Source: Bradyrhizobium centrolobii (lineage in GTDB: Bacteria; Pseudomonadota; Alphaproteobacteria; Rhizobiales; Xanthobacteraceae). Taken from it: a stretch of DNA of 42,276 bases. The notes under the pieces were generated by a model, which ran no database searches, was not told where the DNA came from, and was given only the letters and a program-made list of their open reading frames with translations. Both the position numbers and the translations under genes were made by a program. Each line of letters begins with the position of its first letter. The stretch's first letter is position 1. Positions 33,778-42,276 of this stretch are shown piece by piece. The stretch lies in assembly GCF_001641635.1 (NCBI RefSeq), contig NZ_LUUB01000102.1, positions 1 through 42,276 on the forward strand, read 5' to 3'.

Positions 33778-36516
33778 TCACTGCTTCGGCAGCTTGGCCT
33801 TCAACGCATAGAGCGCATCCAGCGCCTCGCGCGGGGTCATCTCGTCGGGATGCAGCGCTTTCACAGCTTCCATCAACAAGTCGGCCTCACTCGGCGGCGC
33901 GACCTCGGCCGCGGCGCGCGAGGGCACTGCGAACAGCGGCAGGTCGTCGACCAGCGCACGCGCGGTCTGGCCGCGGTCCTGGGCCTCCAGCTTTGCCAGC
34001 ACGGATTTCGCGCGCGTGATCACGGCCGGGGGGAGCCCCGCGAGCTTCGCGACCTGGATGCCGTAGGAACGGTCGGCCGAGCCCGGCAGCACTTCGTGCA
34101 GGAACACGACGTTGCCCTGCCATTCCTTCACGCGCACCGTTGCATTGAACATGCGCGGCAGCTTTGCCGAGAGCGCGGTCAGCTCATGATAATGCGTGGC
34201 GAACAGCGTCCGGCAGCGGTTGCTCTCGTGCAAATGCTCGATCGCGGCCCAGGCGATCGAGAGGCCGTCGAAGGTCGCAGTCCCGCGCCCGATCTCGTCG
34301 AGGATGACGAGCGAGCGTTCGCCGGCCTGGTTCAGGATCGCCGCGGTCTCGACCATCTCCACCATGAAGGTGGAGCGGCCGCGGGCGAGATCGTCGGCGG
34401 CGCCGACACGCGAGAACAGCCGGTCGATGATGCCGATCCGCGCGCGCGAGGCGGGCACGAAGCTGCCGATCTGCGCCAAGAGCGCAATCAGCGCGTTCTG
34501 GCGCAGGAAGGTCGACTTACCGGCCATGTTCGGACCGGTCAGCAGCCAGAGCTGGCCGGATTTCTGTCCCGGCGCCGGTGACAGATCGCAGGCGTTGGCG
34601 ATGAACGGCTCGCCGTTGCGCTTCAAGGCCTGCTCCACCACGGGATGGCGGCCGGCCTCGATCGCAAAGCCGAGGGAGCTATCGACCTCGGGCCGTACGT
34701 AGTTCTCGTCGACCGCGAGTTTTGCCAGCGACGTTGCGACGTCGAGCAGCGCGAAGCCATGTGCCGCGGCACGCAGGTCCTCGCTGATATCAAGCGCCTT
34801 GGCACAGAGCCGTTCGAAGATTTCGAGCTCGAGCCCGAGCGCGCGGTCGCCGGCATTGGCGATCTTGGCCTCGATCTCGCCAAGCTCCGACGTCGTGAAG
34901 CGCACCTGGCCGGCCAACGTCTGGCGGTGGATGAAGGTCGCATTCAGCGGCGCCGACATCAGCTTGTCGCCGTGCTGCGCAGTCACCTCGACGAAATAGC
35001 CGAGCACGTTGTTGTGCCGGATCTTCAGACCCTTCACGCCGGTGTCGTCGGCGTAGCGCGCCTGCATCGAGGCGACCACCAGGCGCGAGGCATCGCGCAG
35101 ATTGCGGGCTTCGTCGAGCGCGGGCTCATAGCCCTCGCGGACGAAACCGCCGTCGCGCTTGATCAGCGGCAATTGCTCGGCGAGCGCGGCGGCAAATTCC
35201 GCTGCCAGCTCGCGCGACGGCCGCTGCATCGCCGCCATGACAGCAGTGATTTCCTGCGGCGGCTGGGCGAGCTCAGAGAGCCGCGCCAGCACCTGGTCGG
35301 CGGCCACAATGCCGTCGCGGATGCCCGCGAGGTCGCGCGGCCCGCCACGGCCGACCGAGAGCCGCGCCAGGGCGCGCGACATGTCGGGCGCGCCGCGCAG
35401 GATGCTGCGCATGTCTTCGCGCGCGGCTGAGTCGGCAGCAAAGGCGCTGACCGCGTCGAGCCGCCGCGCAATGCCTGCCACATCCGTCAGCGGTGCCGCG
35501 AGGCGCTGCGCCAGCAAGCGCGAACCGGCCGAGGTCACCGTGCAGTCGATGGCGTCGAGCAGCGAGCCGCGCCGGTCGCCCGCGAGCGTCCGCGTCAGTT
35601 CGAGATTGGCGCGGGTGGCCGGATCGATCGCCATGGTCGCACCTGACGCCTCACGCGCGGGTGGCGACAGTGGCGGATGCTTGCCGACCTGGGTGCGGTC
35701 GACATAGGTGACGGCGGCGGCTGCGGCCGTTGCCTCAAGGCGCGTGAGTTGTGCGAGCCCGTCCATGGTCGCGACCGCGAAATAGTCGCACAGACGCTTT
35801 TCGGCGGTGGCGCCGTCGAAGACGTCGCGCGTTAGCGGCGTCACCGCCGGCAGCTCGCGCAGGGTTGGTCCGAGTTCGTTGTCGCTATACAGCGCGTCGG
35901 TGACGATCGCTTCGTTCGGATTGATGCGCGCGAGCGTCGCGGCGAGCTCGCCACCGCTGCACTCCGTCACCATGAATTCAGCGGTCGAGATGTCGATCCA
36001 GGCGAGCCCAAAGCGGTCGCCGCCGGCGGAGGAGCGGGCGCGCGCAATCGCCAGCAGATAGTTGTTGGCGCGCGCATCGAGCAGCGTGTCCTCGGTCAGC
36101 GTGCCCGGCGTGACCAGCCGCACCACGCCGCGGCGCACCACGCTCTTGTTGCCGCGTGCCTTGGCGGCTGCGGGATCCTCGGTCTGCTCGCACACTGCGA
36201 CCCGGTGACCGGCGGTGATCAGGCGGTGCAGATAATCCTCGGCGCGCTCGACCGGCACGCCGCACATCGGAATATCGGCGCCCTGGTGCTTGCCGCGCTT
36301 GGTCAGCACGATGCCGAGCGCCTTTGAGGCGATCTCGGCGTCCTCGAAGAACAATTCGTAGAAATCGCCCATCCGGTAGAACAGCAACAGGCCCGGATGC
36401 GCCGCCTTGATCTCCAGATACTGCTCCATCATCGGCGTGACGCGCGTGGACGTCTCCGCTTGCGGCGCGGCTGCGGGTTCTGGGGCGGGCGCGGGGATGG
36501 GCTGCTGCAGTGTCAT
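33778..36516 (-). CDS. mutS: DNA mismatch repair protein MutS
   Basis: This 912-aa MutS recognises mispaired bases and recruits MutL. Visible domains are the N-terminal mismatch-binding region with YRMGDFYELFFEDAEIASKA (Phe-x-Glu motif FYEL), connector and lever regions, and the ATPase domain with Walker A GPNMAGKST, the region TFMVEMVETAAILNQ, Walker B LVILDEIGRGTATFDGLSIA and the histidine motif FATHYHELTAL. It ends with the conserved ALDALYALKAKL. The length is in the usual range. It is monocistronic and converges with a membrane-protein gene. Confidence 0.97.
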   Translation of the reverse strand: MTLQQPIPAPAPEPAAAPQAETSTRVTPMMEQYLEIKAAHPGLLLFYRMGDFYELFFEDAEIASKALGIVLTKRGKHQGADIPMCGVPVERAEDYLHRLITAGHRVAVCEQTEDPAAAKARGNKSVVRRGVVRLVTPGTLTEDTLLDARANNYLLAIARARSSAGGDRFGLAWIDISTAEFMVTECSGGELAATLARINPNEAIVTDALYSDNELGPTLRELPAVTPLTRDVFDGATAEKRLCDYFAVATMDGLAQLTRLEATAAAAAVTYVDRTQVGKHPPLSPPAREASGATMAIDPATRANLELTRTLAGDRRGSLLDAIDCTVTSAGSRLLAQRLAAPLTDVAGIARRLDAVSAFAADSAAREDMRSILRGAPDMSRALARLSVGRGGPRDLAGIRDGIVAADQVLARLSELAQPPQEITAVMAAMQRPSRELAAEFAAALAEQLPLIKRDGGFVREGYEPALDEARNLRDASRLVVASMQARYADDTGVKGLKIRHNNVLGYFVEVTAQHGDKLMSAPLNATFIHRQTLAGQVRFTTSELGEIEAKIANAGDRALGLELEIFERLCAKALDISEDLRAAAHGFALLDVATSLAKLAVDENYVRPEVDSSLGFAIEAGRHPVVEQALKRNGEPFIANACDLSPAPGQKSGQLWLLTGPNMAGKSTFLRQNALIALLAQIGSFVPASRARIGIIDRLFSRVGAADDLARGRSTFMVEMVETAAILNQAGERSLVILDEIGRGTATFDGLSIAWAAIEHLHESNRCRTLFATHYHELTALSAKLPRMFNATVRVKEWQGNVVFLHEVLPGSADRSYGIQVAKLAGLPPAVITRAKSVLAKLEAQDRGQTARALVDDLPLFAVPSRAAAEVAPPSEADLLMEAVKALHPDEMTPREALDALYALKAKLPKQ

Positions 36517-36623
36517 GGGCGGCGCAACCTACAAAATTTCGTCTGTGGGTCCTACCGCTTTGGCTGAGTGAGGTGGGTTTTCCACGTTGTCCGTGTTGTG
36601 GAACGCGGTCGACACATTTTTAG

Positions 36624-36718
36624 TCGTCATTCCGGGATGCGCCGCAGGCCCGGAATCCATAACCCCGATTGGTGGTTATGGATTCCGGGCTCGCCCTTCG
36701 GGCGCCCCGGAATGACGA
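36624..36718. repeat. MITE-like inverted repeat, family B (copy B2)
   Basis: TCGTCATTCCGGGATGCGCC is at the left end and CCGGAATGACGA at the right end, with internal CGGAATCCATAACCC and GGTTATGGATTCCG pairing. Together with flanking unique bases it makes up the 339-bp gap 36517-36855 between the divergent mutS and thiolase genes. The rest of the gap shows no gene. Confidence 0.78.
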
Positions 36719-36855
36719 ACGAGGTTTCATGGCAAGCATGCGCCAAGCCACGCGGCCCCCGCGAAACCGTCAATTGACCTGCCGCGGGCGCCCTCCTAAA
36801 ACTCCGCCGTCATTGAAGAATTTTGGCCGAACCGCGGCAGTCAGGGAGAACAACG

Positions 36856-38064
<1,209 letters not shown>

Positions 38065-38076
38065 GCTCTCTCCTCT

Positions 38077-38102
38077 CCCTCTCCCCGCTTGCGGGGAGAG
38101 GG
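38077..38102. terminator. Strong hairpin after pcaF (family E, copy E4)
   Basis: CCCTCTCCCCGC and GCGGGGAGAGGG form a perfect 12-bp stem with a two-base loop, 12 bp after the thiolase stop. No U-run follows, so Rho-independent termination is not assured. The block continues with GGTGAGGGGGAG as in the other family E repeats. Confidence 0.5.
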
Positions 38103-38220
38103 TTGGGGTGAGGGGGAGTCTCCACGAGGACGGTCAGAGGTGGAAATCGCGGAAGGTCCCCCGAGGGACCGCCTCGACTGACAAGGTTTAGGTCACACAC
38201 CTCGCTTCAGGGATCATTCC

Positions 38221-39114
38221 ATGATCATCGAGCGTGAGCAGGACGTCACGGCCGCGGCATTGGCCGTGATGGAGCGGACATCCGATCCGCGGCTGCGCCA
38301 GATCATGGTCTCCCTGGTCAAGCACCTGCATGGCTTCGTCCGCGATGTTCGCCTGACCGAGGCGGAGTTCCGCGACGCCGCGGCGATCCTGGTCGAGCTC
38401 GGCAAGCTCACGACCGACACGCACAACGAAGCCGTGCTTATGGCGGGCTCGCTCGGCGTTTCCTCCCTCGTGTGCCTGCTGAACAATGGCGATCAGGGCA
38501 ATACGGAGACGGATCAGTCGCTGCTCGGGCCGTTCTGGCGATTGAACCCGCCGCGGGTGGAGAATGGCGGATCGATCGTCCGCTCGGAGACGCCGGGTGC
38601 GCCGCTGTTCGTCAGCGGGCGCGTCGTGGACAAGGACGGTCGTCCCATTGCCGGGGCGGAGGTCGATATCTGGCACGCCTCACCGGTTGGTCTCTACGAG
38701 AACCAGGACCCCGAGCAGGCGGAGATGAACCTGCGCGGCAAGTTCACGACCGACCAGGAGGGACGCTTCTCCTTCCGCTCCGTGATGATGGTCGGCTATC
38801 CCATTCCGACCAATGGCGTGGTCGGCCGTCTCCTGAAGGCGCAGAGCCGGCACCCCTATCGTCCCGCGCATCTGCACGCCCTGATCTTCAAGCCCGGATT
38901 CAAGGTGCTGATCTCGCAGGTCTATGATCCCGCCGATCCGCATATCGATAGCGACGTGCAGTTCGGCGTGACACAGGCGCTGATCGGCAAGTTCCTGCGC
39001 CATGATTCGCCGCATCCGACCGCGCGCGATGTCGTGACACCCTGGTATTCGCTCGACCACACTTACCGACTCGAGGCCGGCGAGGCCGTGCTGCCGCGTC
39101 CGCCGATCAAATAG
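38221..39114 (+). CDS. Intradiol ring-cleavage dioxygenase (hydroxyquinol/catechol 1,2-dioxygenase type)
   Basis: This 297-aa non-heme iron(III) dioxygenase has a catechol-dioxygenase N-terminal helical domain (1-110) and a beta-sandwich catalytic domain. The metal ligands are Tyr159 (VGLYENQ), Tyr213, His217 and His219 (HPYRPAHLH). It cleaves an ortho-dihydroxy aromatic ring between the hydroxyls. The N-terminal domain and length fit the hydroxyquinol or chlorocatechol group more than pcaGH. The substrate is not settled. It sits between pcaF and pcaHG in the same direction, with no other ring-hydroxylation genes visible. Confidence 0.87.
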   Translation: MIIEREQDVTAAALAVMERTSDPRLRQIMVSLVKHLHGFVRDVRLTEAEFRDAAAILVELGKLTTDTHNEAVLMAGSLGVSSLVCLLNNGDQGNTETDQSLLGPFWRLNPPRVENGGSIVRSETPGAPLFVSGRVVDKDGRPIAGAEVDIWHASPVGLYENQDPEQAEMNLRGKFTTDQEGRFSFRSVMMVGYPIPTNGVVGRLLKAQSRHPYRPAHLHALIFKPGFKVLISQVYDPADPHIDSDVQFGVTQALIGKFLRHDSPHPTARDVVTPWYSLDHTYRLEAGEAVLPRPPIK

Positions 39115-39170
39115 TGCGCTCAGGCCGAGTGCCGAGCGCAGGAGGCCGCTAAACCGCTTCCCCCGATTAG

Positions 39171-39183
39171 TTATATATTATAA
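39171..39183. promoter_or_regulatory. AT-rich dyad upstream of pcaHG
   Basis: TTATA-TAT-TATAA at 39171-39183 is a short dyad in an AT-rich island within otherwise very GC-rich DNA, about 55 bp before the pcaH start. It could be a promoter -10 region or an operator. No LysR/MarR gene is next to it. Confidence 0.35.
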
Positions 39184-39238
39184 TGATTGGTGGAAGCGTT
39201 GACCGGCCGGACCAAAATGGCCGGGGAGGAGTTCGCCA

Positions 39239-39940
39239 ATGACATTCGTTTATCCCGTCGACAGCAACAAGGCGCATCCGCTGCCGCTGTCGCCCGAGTA
39301 CAAGAGCTCGATCAAGCGCGCACCGAACAAGCCGTTGATCCCGATGCGCCACACGCTGTCGGAGCTCACCGGCCCGGTCTACGGCCACGAGACCGTGCGC
39401 GAGGGCGACAACGATCTCACCCGCCAGCACGCGGGCGAGCCGCTCGGCGAGCGCATCATCGTGCACGGCCATGTCCTCGACGAGGACGGCCGCGGCGTGG
39501 CGAACTCGCTGGTCGAGATCTGGCAGGCCAATGCCTGCGGCCGCTACGTCCATGTCCGCGATCAGCATCCGGCGCCGCTCGATCCGAACTTCACCGGCGC
39601 CGGCCGCACCCAGAGCGATGCCTCCGGCTACTACCGTTTCGTCACCATCAAGCCCGGCGCTTACCCTTGGGGCAATCACCACAATGCGTGGCGGCCGGCG
39701 CACATCCATCTCTCGGTGTTCGGCCATTCCTTCGTCACACGGCTGGTGACGCAGATGTATTTCCCGGCCGATCCGCTGTTCCCGTTCGATCCGATCTTCA
39801 ACTCGGTGCCGGACGAGAAGGCGCGCGCGCGGATGGTCTCGTCGTTCGATCTCGAGAACACCCAGCCGGAATGGGCGCTGTGCTACCGCTTCAACATCGT
39901 GCTGCGCGGCAAGAACGCCACGCCAATGGAGAACACTTAA
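39239..39940 (+). CDS. pcaH: Protocatechuate 3,4-dioxygenase, beta subunit
   Basis: This 233-aa PcaH carries the iron site. Ligands are Tyr103 (GRYVHVRDQH), Tyr142 (GAYPWGNHHNAW) and His155/His157 (RPAHIH). It cleaves protocatechuate to 3-carboxy-cis,cis-muconate in the beta-ketoadipate pathway. The partner alpha subunit starts one base after its stop. GGGAGGAG precedes the ATG. This window lacks the next pathway genes (pcaB, pcaC, pcaD) and the regulator pcaQ. Confidence 0.94.
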   Translation: MTFVYPVDSNKAHPLPLSPEYKSSIKRAPNKPLIPMRHTLSELTGPVYGHETVREGDNDLTRQHAGEPLGERIIVHGHVLDEDGRGVANSLVEIWQANACGRYVHVRDQHPAPLDPNFTGAGRTQSDASGYYRFVTIKPGAYPWGNHHNAWRPAHIHLSVFGHSFVTRLVTQMYFPADPLFPFDPIFNSVPDEKARARMVSSFDLENTQPEWALCYRFNIVLRGKNATPMENT

Positions 39941-39941
39941 A

Positions 39942-40532
39942 GTGCAGGACAACGGGATCACGCCATCGCAGACGGTCGGTCCGTTCTTCAAATACGGCCT
40001 GACGCCGAACGGCGAGTACGTCTGGAACGACGCGTTCACGAACAGCACGCTCACGCCTGACGTCTCCGGCGACCGCATCCGCATCGAGGGCCGCGTGTTC
40101 GACGGCGACGGCGTCGCCGTGCCGGATTGCATGCTGGAAATCTGGCAGGCGGATGCGCAGGGTCGCTTCTCCGATCCGCAGGACAAGCGCGCGCTGCCGA
40201 ACGCGAGCTTCCGGGGCTTTGCCCGCTGCGGCACCGACAAGGACGGCAGCTACTCCTTCGAGACCATCAAGCCGGGGGTGGTGCCGGATCCTGACGGCAA
40301 GCCGCAGGCGCCGCACATCCTCGTTGCGGTGTTCGGCCGCGGCATGCTGCGGCATCTCTACACCCGCATCTATTTCAGCGACGAGGCCGGAAACGCCGCA
40401 GATCCCGTGCTGGCGCTGGTGCCCGCCGACCGCCGTGCGACGCTGACCGCAGTGCGCGAGGCCGGCAAGCCGGTCTACCGCCTCGACCTGCGTCTGCAGG
40501 GCGACAACGAGACCGTGTTCTTCGACGTGTAA
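39942..40532 (+). CDS. pcaG: Protocatechuate 3,4-dioxygenase, alpha subunit
   Basis: This 196-aa PcaG starts with GTG at 39942, one base after the pcaH stop (TAA). Its ribosome-binding site GGAG lies in the pcaH 3' end, so the pair is coupled. Conserved parts are PSQTVGPFFKYGLTPNGE, IEGRVFDGDG, PHILVAVFGRGMLRHLYTRI and YFSDEAGNAADPVL. The alpha subunit lacks the iron ligands, consistent with its structural role. The length is normal. Confidence 0.94.
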   Translation: MQDNGITPSQTVGPFFKYGLTPNGEYVWNDAFTNSTLTPDVSGDRIRIEGRVFDGDGVAVPDCMLEIWQADAQGRFSDPQDKRALPNASFRGFARCGTDKDGSYSFETIKPGVVPDPDGKPQAPHILVAVFGRGMLRHLYTRIYFSDEAGNAADPVLALVPADRRATLTAVREAGKPVYRLDLRLQGDNETVFFDV

Positions 40533-40539
40533 TTCCGCA

Positions 40540-40732
40540 GTCGTCCCGGCGAAGGCCGCGACCCCCGCGCAAGCGCTTGCGCTCGTCGCGATAACCCCAG
40601 GGAGGGGTTGTCGCGTGAGCTGGCAACCCCGAGTCTTCGTCAAACCACTTCCTGTGGCTATGGGTCCCGGATCTGCGCTCCGCTACGGGACAGCGCTACG
40701 CGCTGCCCGGCGCTGCGCTTGTCCGGGACGAC
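40540..40732. repeat. Family A MITE-like repeat, copy A4 (uncut IS site)
   Basis: This intact element runs from GTCGTCCCGGCGAAGGCCGC to GTCCGGGACGAC. It holds CCTGTGGCTATGGGTCCCGG, the uninterrupted form of the IS insertion site, and its right half appears identical to 724-796. It is the longest family A copy because of an extra ACGGGACAGCGCTACGCGCT segment. It lies between pcaG and the phosphotransferase gene. Confidence 0.8.
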
Positions 40733-40798
40733 GAGCGGAGCTTCTGGCGCTTCCGGGTGTGATCGTGCAGTATGGCCACGGCACCCGGGGCGCGTTTC

Positions 40799-41860
40799 AT
40801 GACACCTCCACAACTGCCGGCGGTCGTTGAGCCCGCCCATCTGACGGCTGCGCTGCGCAAGGCCGGCGCGCTGGACCGCGGCGCTGTCCGCGAGGTGAAG
40901 GTGCTGCATCAGCACCCGGCCATCGTGTCGCACGTCATCCGCCTTGGGCTGCGCTATGTCGGGGAATCCGCCGGGGCCCCGCACTCCCTCATCCTCAAGA
41001 TGCCGCATTCGGCCTACGCCAGGACGCTGGCCAATGCCGGTCGGCAGGAAGTGGCCTTCTACACCCGCCTTGCGCCGAACATGCCGTCGCAGATCGTGCC
41101 GCGCTGCTACGACGGTCATTTCGACGAGGAGAGCCAAGCCTGGCATCTCCTGCTCGAGGACCTCACCGACAGCCATGAGGTCGCAGCCGACTGGCCGTTG
41201 CCGCCCTCGCGCGATCAGGCGATGGCGATCGTGACGGCGCTCGCACGGTGGCATGCATCCTGGTGGGACCACACGAGCCTCGGCGAAACCGCCGGCACCT
41301 GGATGAGCATCGATGACACCACGGGTCTGATGGAGACCTTCGCCGGCCATTACGACCGCTTCGCCGATCTGCTCGGCGACCGTCTCAGCGAAGAGCGGCG
41401 TATCCTCTACCGGCGCTTCATCGAGAAGGCGGGGCGGCTGTTGCAGCGCTACCATTCGCATCGCCACGTGACCATCGCGCATGGCGACGCCCATACCTGG
41501 AATTTCCTGCTGCCCCGCGCGGGCGTCACGGACGCCGTGCGCATCTTCGATTTCGACCAGTGGCGCATCAACGTGCCGACGAACGACCTCGCCTACATGA
41601 TGGCGACGCAGTGGTATCCGGAGCGCCGGCAGGCGCTCGAACGTCCCCTGCTCAACCGCTACTTCGACACGCTGATCGCGCACGGCATCAGCGGCTACAC
41701 CCGCGGCGCGCTCGATCAGGACTATCGCTGGTCGGTGCTCTGGCACATCACCAAGCCGGTCTGGCAATGGAGCATCAACATCCCGCCGGTGATCTGGTGG
41801 AATAATTTGGAGCGGGTGTTTTCGGCGGTGGACGATTTGGGTTGCGAGGAATTGTTGTAG
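40799..41860 (+). CDS. Aminoglycoside phosphotransferase-fold protein (APH/EcKinase-like)
   Basis: This 353-aa kinase-fold protein has Lys67 (LILKM), the catalytic loop HGDAHTWNFLL with D230 and N235, and the metal motif DFDQW (D251). The HGDxxxxN and DFD motifs mark the APH/choline-kinase/ecdysteroid-kinase-like superfamily. Family members phosphorylate small hydroxyl substrates. This one has no known substrate and is not evidence for drug resistance. The start at 40799 (MTPPQLPAVVEP) has GGGG eight bases upstream. The ATG at 40772 is a possible longer start. It stands between two family A repeats. Confidence 0.85.
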   Translation: MTPPQLPAVVEPAHLTAALRKAGALDRGAVREVKVLHQHPAIVSHVIRLGLRYVGESAGAPHSLILKMPHSAYARTLANAGRQEVAFYTRLAPNMPSQIVPRCYDGHFDEESQAWHLLLEDLTDSHEVAADWPLPPSRDQAMAIVTALARWHASWWDHTSLGETAGTWMSIDDTTGLMETFAGHYDRFADLLGDRLSEERRILYRRFIEKAGRLLQRYHSHRHVTIAHGDAHTWNFLLPRAGVTDAVRIFDFDQWRINVPTNDLAYMMATQWYPERRQALERPLLNRYFDTLIAHGISGYTRGALDQDYRWSVLWHITKPVWQWSINIPPVIWWNNLERVFSAVDDLGCEELL

Positions 41861-41918
41861 TAGGGGTGCCAATCACTCGATCTCGTGTGAGATGCGACGG
41901 CGCTTCAACCCGTTCAGT

Positions 41919-42012
41919 GTCGTCCCGGCGAAGGCCGGGACCCATAACCCCAGGGAGAAGTTGTGGCGCGAGCTCGTGGTTACGGGTCTTCGCCAAACTC
42001 GATCCTGTGGTT
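41919..42012. repeat. Family A MITE-like repeat, left half (cut by the IS)
   Basis: The 5' half GTCGTCCCGGCGAAGGCCGG... through CTTCGCCAAACTCGATCCTG and TGGTT ends at 42012, where the IS begins with GATGG. The missing right half would start ATGGGTCCC, as found right after the other IS copy at 724. Confidence 0.82.
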
Positions 42013-42276
42013 GATGGTGTGGACGGCCCCCTACGGCATCAGTGTGCCAGAATGAGGTTGTCAGAAACTCATTCGCAGGAGCCGTCCGTGAGCCAGATTA
42101 TCCGCATTGGGATGGATACGTCGAAGTATATTTTTCAATTGCATGGGGTTGATGCATCGGAATCGGTCGTGCTTCGCAAGCGGCTGAGCCGCAAGGCGAT
42201 GCTGGCGTTTTTTGCCAAGCTGCCGCCGACGGTGGTGGCGATCGAGGCCTGTGGGGCCGCCCACCACCTGGCGCGA
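42013..42276 (+). mobile_element. IS110-family (IS1111-type) insertion sequence, left-hand part
   Basis: This left end starts GATGG followed by the 14-bp subterminal repeat TGTGGACGGCCCCC (42018-42031), which pairs with 709-722. A 5' untranslated stretch of about 75 nt precedes the transposase. It is too short to hold a guide RNA like that at the other end. The element runs off the window. It appears to be the same element type as the one at 1-723, in the same orientation, but whether it is the same sequence cannot be shown because no coding part overlaps. Confidence 0.85.
42088..42276 (+). CDS. IS110-family transposase, N-terminal fragment (cut by window end)
   Basis: The first 63 codons of the DEDD transposase start with GTG at 42088, with AGGAG seven bases upstream. 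IRIGMDTSKYIFQLHGVD contains the first catalytic Asp (D9) and VVAIEACGAAHHLAR contains the Glu of the RuvC-like catalytic set. The frame is open to the window end. Together with the C-terminal part at 1-455 it shows the two halves of one family of transposase. Confidence 0.85.
   Translation, partial: MSQIIRIGMDTSKYIFQLHGVDASESVVLRKRLSRKAMLAFFAKLPPTVVAIEACGAAHHLAR

Noticed and set aside
40799..41860. Aminoglycoside resistance gene
   Set aside because: The APH fold is shared by many kinases of unknown substrate. Nothing here points to antibiotic resistance.

Overview
The window is GC-rich chromosomal DNA of an alphaproteobacterium. It is most likely a Bradyrhizobium or close relative. The reasons are the RegS/RegR-type redox two-component pair, the glnD and mutS neighbourhood, the pca-type aromatic genes, the orphan branched-chain-amino-acid-type binding proteins, and the many short palindromic REP/MITE-like repeats between genes. 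The species assignment is an inference.

Both ends of the window lie inside copies of one IS110-family, IS1111-type insertion sequence. Positions 1-723 hold a transposase C-terminus plus a long non-coding right end. Positions 42013-42276 hold the left end plus the transposase N-terminus. Both copies are inserted at the same internal point of the same short repeat (called family A here). The 267-nt non-coding right end contains two short segments that match the two target flanks exactly up to the insertion point, one of them as the reverse complement. This is what a bridge RNA/seekRNA would look like and is the most interesting item in the window.

Layout. 0.8-7.2 kb: GH13 alpha-glucosidase, MBL-fold hydrolase, a divergent HxlR regulator and small monooxygenase-like gene, a PHB-depolymerase-type esterase and a DHA2 drug exporter. 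7.5-10.4 kb: luciferase-like flavin monooxygenase and a frameshifted cytochrome P450. 10.4-16.7 kb: regSR, an ABC-2 exporter pair, intracellular PHA depolymerase phaZ, a possible structured RNA, and a YgjP-like metallopeptidase. 16.9-21.5 kb: a small RTX protein, a frameshifted unknown gene and a class A penicillin-binding protein. 21.6-26.2 kb: a DUF1330 protein, two tandem paralogous substrate-binding proteins, a frameshifted DUF1304 membrane protein and ogt. 26.3-36.5 kb: glnD, a sulfonate/nitrate-type ABC transporter (ssuA-C-B-like), an OsmC protein, a membrane protein and mutS. 36.8-40.5 kb: an aromatic ring-cleavage group (thiolase pcaF, an intradiol dioxygenase, pcaHG). 40.8-41.9 kb: an aminoglycoside-phosphotransferase-fold protein.

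Four genes (the left transposase, the P450, the unknown gene at 18.1-18.8 kb and the DUF1304 gene) are each broken by what looks like a single missing base, two of them within G/C runs of four and one within a run of five. The uniform pattern suggests consensus-sequence errors at least as much as true pseudogenes. No tRNA, rRNA or CRISPR array was seen.
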